Positions 55,301-64,000 of a stretch of DNA of 64,000 nucleotides are shown here, in pieces. How positions within the stretch are numbered: position 1 is the first letter of the stretch; every line of letters starts with the position of its first letter. Origin of the DNA: Callaeas wilsoni. Its lineage: Eukaryota > Chordata > Aves > Passeriformes > Callaeidae. The stretch is from contig VWPU01004187.1 in the NCBI GenBank assembly GCA_013398955.1, forward strand, positions 1 through 64,000. The letters are read 5' to 3'. The translations under genes and the position numbers were made by a program. The notes under the pieces are model-generated. The model searched no databases. It worked only from the letters and a program-made list of their open reading frames with translations, and had not been told where the DNA came from.

Positions 55301-58300
55301 TGAGCATATTCTGCATTTGTTTTGCATACAAGGTAGGAGCAGAACACAAAACAAATTGCAACTGGCTGAGAACAGGACAACTGGTAAGAACAAAGACAAG
55401 GACATTGCTTTTTCTTAGACACTTATAATTTAGCAGTGTGACTGAATGCAATCACAGGATGAGAACCACCTTCTACAGCTTCCTTCTTGACCACAGGATT
55501 ATGCCTATAGCACTGGACATAATGCAAAGCAGAGAACTTTTTATTCTTATTAGCAGCACTGAGGTGGCAAAACAAAGGCAATCAGCTCTTCAGTACAACA
55601 GCAGTTTATTTACTGTTTTCCAAACTCTGGAACATATTGCATGCCCCAAAAAAAAGAGGATCAACACTCAGCCTTTGAGAGATCTGAATTTTACTAATAT
55701 GCACAAATTTTGAGCACAAGATGGCAGTTCACATACTGGAATTACCAGCAGTCATGGCAGCCTTGGCTTACTTTTCTGCTTAGGTACCACATAGAAAGAT
55801 TAACCGCAATTGTCCATATTCTCTACTCTTGGGTAATTTCATGTTGCCAAAATTCCCAAAGAGGACACTACTAGGACCTATATCACCACACAATCCAAAA
55901 CATAGGAAATCAACTGTTCACTCCTACAATATATTTTGTAACAAGCTCATAAACCTGAAAAGATCACAAAAGCAGACCATAATCTATCTTGGCTTTTCCC
56001 CCAAGTCCACTAAGATTCCCCAGAAACTTATGAATGCTCACAGTCTTCCAAGTCCCTGTGCTGAATTAGCACAAAATCATACTCTGCAGCACGGAAATAA
56101 TGAAACCCAAGATTCCTGTCACCACTCTGCCAGTGGAGATCATCTATTACCTGCAATAACCAGAATGTTCTAGTTCTGCACACACTATGGGCAGGATGCC
56201 CAACCATCCAGGCTAAGCAATTTTGCATATGCAGATACACAGCCATGTTTATTCTGCCCAAATGAATGAAATGAGACCTCTTAAAACATAATTTTCATAC
56301 AGAGTTCACATTAAATGATTCCCACTGGCAAAAATAAACAATCATTGGACATTACTCCTTGTAACTTTGTAAGCTTTGGGGTTTTAAAAATGTACGCTCA
56401 ACAGGAAGAAGGCGGAACAGTCTTAAGGATTATGAACTCCTATATTCCATGCAAAAGGCAGAAGTTAGAAACTGGAACAAGCTGATTTTTAATTAGGTTT
56501 TCTCACCGTGACTCTCACAACATTTTATTTCCCAGTAGTGAACTACACCATTTTTGAGTCCAAGCAGCATCTCTTTCAGCACAAATACCCAAGTAACCAT
56601 TACTGACATACCTTTCCAGAATCAACCAGTTCTGCTATTTCATCCAAACTTGGGCCACTTGGCATGAAAAATGCCCACCGATAATGGACTCCTTTAAGGA
56701 GGTGCTGCAAGAAAGATCACAAATCTATTTAAAAATCATGAGAGCAAACTGAAGTGGGAACTAAAATTAATGACAGAATCTCTAAAGAAATAACTTAAGG
56801 AAAAGACATGAAAATTATATAATAGTGTCTGAAAAAAATGGCACCTAAGCATGTGGATTAAATGTACAGACCAGGATGTTGTGTTACCACAATAGGATCA
56901 GGGTGAATTTTGTGTCCAATTGCACAAGTCAGCTAGTAGAGAAAAACAATTACCTTGTCTCTGCAGCTAGAAACAGAATTATTTGTTACCTAAGAGAGAA
57001 ATGCTGTTAAGTGTTCATGTACACTCACAAAGGGGGTGAAATAAACCCAGCAATGTGACATTTAGAACTTGCCACTTCAGTATCAGTGACTTCATTTTCC
57101 ACCATCATATCTGCCAAAGTCATCACTGTCCAATGACAGATGGCAGCTCAGATGAAAAGCATTTTGGGAAGATCTCACACGCACAAGTCAAGAGCATCTT
57201 CTCTGAGTAAGTCATTACAGGAATAAAAGCCATCATCTGTCAAAGAGAGATGATTTTTATATATGGCACAGAATCCTCTTCATCAAGGAAAGATGCACAC
57301 TGAGAAATAATATTACATTATTTCTTCCCCACCTTTTTGTCTTTGGGCTTTCTTATGAAAGTACTGCTGCAGGACTTAAAATCCCATTCAGCCAAGCCTT
57401 CGCAGGAATACCATAGCAACTGCTTAAAAAGCATTCATTTGGAGAGCTAGTACATAAGCATAGCAAAGCAAGAGAAAAGTTCTAAAAAGCCCCACTGAGC
57501 TGGCCACTGGCAGAATGTTTTAAGATCCACTTATGAAAAACTAGAAAAATCAGTATCACCATCCAGACACATGAACATGAAAGAGATGAAAGACTTCCTA
57601 GCCACCCTCGACCACTCTTATTACTCTCTGGTGCTGGAACGGGATGAAGAGAATCAGTCATGGAAAAATGTTTTAAGAGAAAGCCTGACCGGCCTAAAGC
57701 AAGTAACAAAATTGCCCTCACTTCAGTGCGGCAGGGATTTGCTGTGTTTACTATGAAACCCTGGCTGTCAGCAGGACTCACTAGGGAGGCCATATGGAAA
57801 AGGCCACAATGGAAAGCACAATAAGGGATCAAACTTCAAAGCTCCCCCAAACTACTACATACACCCAGCAGCACCACCCCAACACATTTCTTTTCAGTGC
57901 AAGAAAGAAAGAAAGAAAGAATAGTATACTTAGTGACATATGAGGACAATGCAACAGCTGCCTCTCCATGAGCTCTGTGACTGACATCCAAGCCACAGAA
58001 GTAGTCACTAAAGCACTACAAAATATGAAAGTACATAGGATTTTGCCAAATACCTTTAGAGTTTTGGAAGCAACAGTGACTCCTGTTTGCAACATGCCAT
58101 CAGCCACTCCAAGTTTGTCCATATTGATCAGGAAAGGTGTCACTAAGGTAACATACGTTGCTCCTGACCATTTCTTCAAGAGATCTAGTGCCCACTTCTC
58201 AGTGGATCCACCAACATTATCTAGGATAAAATCAAATCTGCAGATATATAAAGAACAGGTTTAAAATTTTGATATGGGAAAAATAACTTCACCATAATTA

Positions 58301-61300
58301 AGCTAATTAATAGAAAAAATTTGCCATACTTCACATTTTTACATGTCACTGCAATGCAATAAAATAATCAGCCTGCAAGATAACAGCAACAAAATCCCAA
58401 GACTTCAGCAAAGTCCCAGCTTAATGCACAATGGGATTTAAATTTACAGGTTATTGCCCATTCACTGTGCAATTTTAAGGCTATTTTAAAAGTACACTTA
58501 GACTCCAAACAGCAAACTTAGATGCACAACTACATTCTGTATTTGCTTAAAGCCTTACAGAGCTCTATCTCTTCAGCCCTCCCACCGAGACTACTGGAAC
58601 AGTCTTGAGGTTGAGCACTGAACAATATGGTATGTACATGTAAAAACTAGTCTGGACTCATGCCCTCAACTAGGAACAGCTCTTGCACATGCTGTACTCA
58701 CATGAAAGTCAGTTCCAGTGGCTAAAATTACGTAAACAAATTATTTTACTAATGCTTATTTCCTCACATCTTTTCTGTGACCCAGTTCTCAGCTTCACTT
58801 CTCCAAGTTTTTTTTTACCTCCTTATTTATTTAGGGGCCATTTTACCTCTCCTGACAGCTCTTTTCTTCACATCTGCCTATTTAACATTGAACCTAACAA
58901 TGCAAAGGATCTAAAACCTTCCCCCCATGGAATGGGTATGTGCAGCCTCTGGCAAAAAGCCGCAGTTTCAGTGTTCTTCTCATTATCCCAGCATGTAAGC
59001 CTGTAAAGGCTGAATAGGGCAACAGGGAGCTATGCACCTGTTCTGTTAAATGCACAACTCATTCTCATCTGTAAATTTCCAGCAATCTCCAGATGGCAAC
59101 AGATATGTATATACACATCTCTAATCTAAATAACCTACAAATATGAGGGAAAATACTTTATGCAAATTAAATAGAAAAGTCCTTATCTCTCTGGAATGAC
59201 AGTTTTCCTGCCTGTCTTCCAAGGGTGTGATTTTATGTTTAAAGTTCAGCTAATGTAATAGTTAGCTGCTGACAAGAGAAGATCATGAAAACTAATGTTC
59301 CTGGAAAGAGTAGCTGACTATGGGTTCTGAAGAGTCAGTACAACTGAAAAGGGAAGTAGGAACATCCCTCTCAGTAGAGCTGACTGCTCAGCCTAGTTGC
59401 ATCATTGAACTGCACCCCAGGACACTGCTGTTGATATCTCTTAGAAAGGGTCACTTGCTAGAAGAGTGTTTAGCATTTAAAGTGTTGAACTGCACAAAGG
59501 CAAATTCAGCACTGACTGCAAAGTCCCTCCTGCCGTACAAAGAGTGTCACCACCCTCGCGACTGCCCTCAGGCCTGCTGACAATCACACTACAGTTAAAG
59601 GGCACCTGGCTTCTTAGCACAGTTATCAGTAAAATTCTCCCACAGATTGAGCAGCTTCTACTTCCCCTCCCAGAAAGTTAGCTCTAGCTAGCTAAAAAGA
59701 GCAGTGTAAATACCATATTCAAATACAAGTCACAGTAGACTGTTCAAACAGACGGAAAGATTACAAAAGAAAAAAATACTTCTGTTCTAGAGAAAGCTCC
59801 CAGGCTAGTTTAAACATAGCTGCTGTGACAAGATAAATGTGATTGTTTATCAGAGGCAGCTGTAGCCGATGTTACAGAAGAGAAATTTACTCTCAGTTGA
59901 GTTTCACAGTGGCAAGTCATTGCTTCATGATATAGTTCTTCCCTCTACAAGATAAATTTTGTATTTACCAGCCTCACTCAGGATTTCAGACTTATTTTAA
60001 TTTATTCATACATTGTATATTCTCCAAGATACTTGGATGGAAGCTACAAAACTGTTCATATCACAGTCACTGAAGAGAAGCACATGGAAGTGAGCTTGTC
60101 TCCCAATTAACTGGCTTAGTCTTACAATGAAATCTGTGCTGGGCATACTCACTTGCAAATTGCATTCAAAAAGGTGAATCTGCTTTACAAAATAATACTT
60201 TAGAAAAATGGGTTAAAATGAGGGAGTTCTGATAGAGTCAAGCAATCAAAAGGCAGAAGGTTTGACCGCCAACTCCTTCATCCCAGTATTAAGCAACACA
60301 AACACTCACAAGGGTAAGGTTTTAAGCTGGTCTTCCAGATTTCCAGATTTATAATCAATCACATCATCTGCTCCAAGCTTTTTCACCAGTGTGCTGGCAT
60401 CATGAGAGCAAATTGCTGTCACATGAGCATCCCAGGCCTTCATTAGCTAAGAACAAGTATAAAAAAAACAAGTCCAAAGATTAAAATTTAGTGAAATATT
60501 GAGAACAAACTAAAAAGCCAAAGTCTCGTTATATTTATATAACAAATGAGCACGTTTAATAGGGAGTGGGGAGATTGTTCCAATACAGGATAATTTGTCA
60601 CATATCCCACAGACAAAATAATGGCTGGAATTTATCAATATTTAAGGTGGTTGTGGGGAAGGAAGAGTTGGTGTGAAGGAAGGAATTTGGGGGTTTTTTA
60701 ATGCCACTGAATGATACCAGGTCTCATGACAAATAAGGCTCTCAGTTTGCCATCTGAATCTGCCAGCTAAACATATACCAAGAAGTACTGTCCAAGTTGC
60801 CAATCTACCAAACTGTCACCAGATGTACCATTAAATATTATTAAATATGCCCTTTAAGTATTTCATATTACTCCAAATAGGTTAAGTACTAGTAACAAGA
60901 AAAAGAAGGAAGTCATCTCTGATTTACCACAGGGACAATATCAGGTTGTCCTCTACTCCAAAAGCCATAGCAAAGTAAATGATTTTTGCTAGTTATTTAC
61001 CTCTTTTTGCATCTCATTTTTTCCTTCACAGTAATACTTTTTATCTTTATTCCAGATTAATTAACATAGTTTATCCAGGATTGATCAGTTACCAATTGTA
61101 ACTAGTCAGTGGCTGGTCAGCCTTTCATACTGAAAGTCCCCTGCTTTATCATGGATTGGGCAAATAGCATACCACAAAAAATTCCGCTGTAAACCTCTTT
61201 AAAACCACTGTGCTTATGGCCTGGTAACATAGAAAGCAGTGATGCAATCACCCAATTTCTGTATTTTTTTATAATCTTGAGAGAAAGATGTTTCAGCATG

Positions 61301-61992
61301 AGATGACACTAATTAGAATCAAAACCCCCAAATTAACCGAGAGCATGAAAAAGGATGTTCCACAACTAATGAATCAACAAAAGAGCATGTTGACTTTCCA
61401 AAGTTAAGAGCTCCTGGAACAAAGACAGACAAAAGGGCAGCAGGGCAAAGACAGTGAGGGAAAGTAAATCTAAGCCTCTGTGCTGTACATCCACTGCACA
61501 CAAAAGCCGGGTGGCCTCTCACATCATTTGACCAACTACAGCAGCTGTGGTAGGTGATACATTCTCCATCAGTTTTTCTACTCATACTCCAAGTTCTGTT
61601 CATATTTAGAGCACAGAGCTGAGTGAAAGATAATGAGAACAGGCTACGCTATTTCAAGTTACACCAGTCAGAGATTTCCTGCACCTGAACTGTGAAATGC
61701 AATCTTACACACAACTCCTTTCTTTCAAAGTCCCTGCTTCCTACTTTAAAATAATACAACATAATAAACAGAAAGCAACAGATCTGAAAATACTTTACTT
61801 TTGGAAATATCAATCATCTTGATCAGACAGATCGATCAGTAGCTTGCTACTTCTCTATTCGTTCTCTCAATTCCCTTCTGTTATTTTTTTTTTTCATACT
61901 GAAATGCTTGAAGATTCATCCTGGGCATGCTGGTTTATATTACCTGTACAGCAAATGTACCAACTCCTCCTGAAGCTCCTAATATTAATATT
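46209..61992 (-). CDS. RTN4IP1: RTN4IP1 (NIMP/OPA10), mitochondrial NAD(P)H oxidoreductase; C-terminal half, 5' exons beyond window
   Basis: Five exons join in frame on the - strand, total 580 bp: one base finishing a codon, then 192 codons and TAA. The translation contains the Rossmann cofactor loop [10 protein letters not shown], the strand-helix text [41 protein letters not shown] and, at the end, [13 protein letters not shown], a near-complete match to remembered mammalian RTN4IP1 (396 residues). The protein is an MDR-superfamily quinone-oxidoreductase-like enzyme of the mitochondrial matrix/outer membrane, found as a reticulon-4 interactor and implicated in coenzyme Q synthesis and complex I assembly; recessive human mutations cause optic atrophy. 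The missing N-terminal half (targeting peptide and GroES-like catalytic fold) must lie right of base 64000. It ends SRQ after INVI, slightly longer than the mammalian form as I recall it. Confidence 0.95.
49880..50160. other. Intronic CpG cluster of unknown role
   Basis: Locally GC-rich with repeated CpG (for example gggcgagcgagagcttg and ggagcgcgccgaactgag) in an otherwise CpG-poor 10-kb intron. It could be an orphan CpG island, an enhancer or an insertion. Open frames cross it: 188 codons on the - strand (50152-49586) and 113 on the + strand (50077-50418, ATG in strong Kozak context). I recognise neither product and do not call them as genes. Confidence 0.45.
50814..50922 (-). mobile_element. 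CR1 LINE 3'-end scrap
   Basis: + strand text 'gcaggatggtttgggttgga', then 'cctttaaaggcccttaagtc', is the reverse complement of the CR1 3' end; only about 110 bp remain. It is the least diverged of the CR1 copies here. Confidence 0.88.
52481..52510. repeat. 10-bp tandem repeat, three copies
   Basis: ggtaccttag followed by two exact copies of gatacctcag. Confidence 0.9.
56612..56704 (-). CDS. RTN4IP1: RTN4IP1 exon, 31 codons
   Basis: Phase 0 on both sides; acceptor TTCTTGCAG, donor AAG|GTATGT. Encodes [17 protein letters not shown] then [14 protein letters not shown]. Matches the mammalian [11 protein letters not shown] core. Symmetric and in-frame if skipped. Confidence 0.95.
56705..58053 (-). 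other. RTN4IP1: RTN4IP1 intron, 1.35 kb
   Basis: Contains a short (GAAA)n tract at 57902-57920. The 61-codon + strand frame at 57571-57756 has no resemblance to a family. Nothing else recognised. Confidence 0.75.
57902..57920. repeat. (AAAG)n microsatellite
   Basis: About five units of a purine tetranucleotide. Confidence 0.9.
58054..58237 (-). CDS. RTN4IP1: RTN4IP1 exon, 61 codons
   Basis: Phase 2 in (one base finishes a Leu codon), phase 0 out at AAG|GTATTT. Encodes [36 protein letters not shown] and [16 protein letters not shown]. This is the second half of the cofactor-binding fold. Confidence 0.96.
58238..60309 (-). other. RTN4IP1: RTN4IP1 intron, 2.1 kb
   Basis: - strand GTGAGT donor next to 60310, acceptor ATCTGCAG at 58238. 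No repeat or exon recognised; the + strand frames at 58683-59006 and 59320-59580 show no resemblance. Confidence 0.75.
60310..60446 (-). CDS. RTN4IP1: RTN4IP1 exon, 45.7 codons
   Basis: Acceptor GTTCTTAG, phase 0 in; donor GTGAGT, phase 2 out. Encodes [35 protein letters not shown] and [10 protein letters not shown]. The V-T-A-x-C-S segment follows the second beta strand of the Rossmann fold where MDR enzymes set NADPH versus NADH preference. Confidence 0.95.
60447..61943 (-). other. RTN4IP1: RTN4IP1 intron, 1.5 kb
   Basis: - strand CAG|GTAATA donor. No repeat or exon recognised; the 94-codon frame at 61319-61603 on the - strand lacks resemblance to any family. Confidence 0.75.
61944..61992 (-). 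CDS. RTN4IP1: RTN4IP1 exon with Rossmann glycine loop (16 codons)
   Basis: 49 bp; acceptor TCTTACAG, one base finishing a codon, then [16 protein letters not shown], phase 0 out. G-A-S-G-G-V-G is the NAD(P)H-binding loop. This is the most 5' exon of the gene that I could find in the window. Confidence 0.94.
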
Positions 61993-64000
61993 CTGTAAGA
62001 GAAAATTAGAATTATTTAATAGTTCTTTAAATAAACTCTAGAGTAACTATGTATTCTAATGTTTCCTATACATTTCTGACACTGAATTATTTTAAGCAAA
62101 AGATTGGTTTTGTCATTCAATGTTATGTGGTTAACTGTTCAGGTAGCCAAAAATGTGACTTAACATTGCTGATCATGTGTCCTGTGCCAAAAGCGTTATC
62201 TCAGCACAGCCAAAGAGACTTCCTCATATGTGCTTTCCACTACATGCAGACAGTGGAGCTGTCAGGTAGTAACATTTATATCACTCAAAACCCCTGTACC
62301 TATCCTCACTTTTCCAAACATAATTGTTTAGTTTAGGACAAAATCAATTAAAAGTCCATTCTGTCTCCCAGACTCCACTGTCCTATCTCCTAAAGAAAAA
62401 AATCCGATGCAACAACATTTTACACAAATCAGTCTTATCCAAGATAAAAAGTAGTTTAGTGTCACTTTATTTAAGGAGATTGTGAACTGCAGAACATATG
62501 GAACATAATTTTCCCATATTGCATAGTATTTATCTAAAAGACAAACATACAATGAAGTACCCTCACCATTAACAAGTTTAATTTCTATTAAATTAAGATA
62601 GGTGTCTTTTTCTTTAGAAAAAAAGCAGTAGAATTTTTCTAGTTCTTTCCAGTACATCTCAACAAGACCCTGTAAACGCCACGTTGGGGAAACTGGCACA
62701 CAAGCAAGAAAATGAAAGAGTATTTTACCAAATTATTAGCAATTGAGAGTTCATTTTAATTGATCACCCTAAATTTCAAAAGAATTAATACAAGTTTGTG
62801 TGAGGACCTTACTGCTAGAAGCCTAATCGCTGATCAAAAATTTCATCCAAATATTTTACTAAATAAGTAAACATCAGAAATTGAATTAGTGAGAAAATCT
62901 TGCAGCTCAAGTTGCAAACAGTGCTTGGACTTTGGATCCATTTGCTAATTCTAGGACAAAAGGAAGATCCAAGATGAAATCCTGGCATAGGATTGGGGAA
63001 CATCATGTTTCTCAGAGCTTCTGTTTGCCAGAAAAATCTCAGAATCTTCAGAAGCTGGTGACATTCCTGTTTTAAATCTCATAGTGACGGATGTTGAAGG
63101 AAATTACTTTTTACAGTACAAAACTGTACTATACAATCTGGAGTCTCAGTTTACAAAAGTTCTTTGAAGCAGCTTAAGAGACTTGGCTTTGGTCACACTA
63201 TCCATTTTAAAATGCTCCTTTTGTAACTGATCAGATTCTGTTCCCTCCCATTTCACTGATCCAAGCTGCAAAATTCAGATTAAGAATATGAAACCACAAT
63301 GCCACAAAGCCTGCAGCTTTTAAATCTGCCAAAACGTACTTATCCTCAGAACCAGGCTTCTAACAACAGATGCCCCAAGCAACATGCATATTTTGACTTT
63401 ATTATACTTGAAAAGGCTTCAGGATACTACACTCGAGATACTGGGTTAAACCCATCTTTATCCTTAAAAAGGACAGTCGAAATATAATCCTTACGAAAAA
63501 ACCTTTTCAAACCGCCTTTACAACTTTACTCTTTAGTTAAAGGGCATTTCTTGTACTACATATTTGGGGGAAAGCTGTCATCTTAAAATGTACAATTTGC
63601 TTAAAAGATTTAGGTAACATTTTCAATTTGGGGAGCAGCTTGGCTGGGACTTTTTTTTTATTTTCCCCTTCAATAAAAGCCCTCAAGATTCTTCAGGTAG
63701 AAATACTTTCCAGATTCAGTTAGTTCCTATGTTACATGGGCTCTTTTCTACCATACCTCCCAATTATTAAAACTGTCTCCACACATTGTGAACTTCAAGA
63801 AATCTCTTCATTTCTGAGACAAACTACATCTGCACAGGAGATCCATGTGCAGCAGCTCAACAGATCAGCATTTTTACAACCCTGACAACAGCAAGACAAC
63901 ACAAGTAAGTGGGGGAGTGTTTGAAGGTGTGGGACCTGCTGGGACAGTACTGGGGGACAGATGGTGGCAAGTGCCAAAGTAGGAAGGAACAGTTCTGTTT
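61993..64000 (-). other. RTN4IP1: RTN4IP1 intron (continues beyond the window)
   Basis: No sequence resembling the preceding RTN4IP1 exon was found up to the right edge, so this 2 kb is taken as intron. The 123-codon - strand frame at 62328-62699 shows no resemblance to this or any family. Confidence 0.7.

Larger units (their letters stand above)
46326..56611 (-). other. RTN4IP1: RTN4IP1 last intron, 10.3 kb
   Basis: - strand GTATGT donor next to 56612, acceptor at 46326. Contains a CR1 scrap (50814-50922), a 10-bp tandem repeat (52481-52510) and a GC/CpG-rich patch at about 49880-50160 with the longest unexplained ORF of the window. No other exon recognised. Confidence 0.8.

Noticed and set aside
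57571..57756. 61-codon + strand frame (Lys/Glu/Leu-rich)
   Set aside because: Antisense within an RTN4IP1 intron, short, without family resemblance or transcription signals.
62328..62699. 123-codon - strand frame as a possible upstream RTN4IP1 exon
   Set aside because: The translation does not resemble the preceding part of RTN4IP1, and no matching splice sites were found.

Overview
The window looks like avian nuclear DNA. It has intron-rich vertebrate coding structure, several degraded CR1 LINE fragments of the bird/reptile type (ends resembling tandem 'attctatga'), many short introns, and a gene pair that is also adjacent in other amniotes. The species cannot be named from the sequence alone. 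Nothing bacterial, viral or plasmid-like was seen.

Layout. (1) Bases 1-430 are a GC- and CpG-rich island, probably a promoter or 5' exon region of CRYBG1; no coding first exon could be joined to the rest. (2) Bases 1191-43503, + strand, hold 21 coding exons of CRYBG1 (AIM1, 'absent in melanoma 1'). Chaining them by splice site and phase gives exactly 5244 bp, that is 1747 codons plus a stop with no frame break. Two large exons encode a disordered Ser/Lys-rich N-terminal region. Twelve exons then each encode one beta-gamma-crystallin Greek-key motif (six domains), with two micro-exons at domain borders. The last three exons encode a ricin-B type beta-trefoil, one QxW motif per exon. (3) Bases 43504 to about 45115 are the CRYBG1 3' UTR. 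(4) From about 45100 to the right edge, on the - strand, lies RTN4IP1 (mitochondrial MDR-family oxidoreductase). Its last five coding exons are in the window (46209-61992); the first exons lie beyond base 64000.

The two genes are convergent, with predicted poly(A) signals only about 20 bp apart on opposite strands, so their 3' UTRs probably meet or overlap. They are not known to share a pathway: CRYBG1 is an actin-associated non-lens crystallin relative, RTN4IP1 a mitochondrial NAD(P)H oxidoreductase tied to coenzyme Q and complex I. The rest is introns with CR1 fragments, simple repeats and a few CpG-containing patches of unknown role.

I did not find a clearly new biological system. The most notable points are a GC-AG intron, strict one-motif-per-exon phase alternation, two Trp-to-Cys changes at otherwise conserved Greek-key positions, a TGT microsatellite serving as a splice-acceptor tract, the interlocked 3' ends, and an intronic CpG cluster carrying the longest unexplained ORF.
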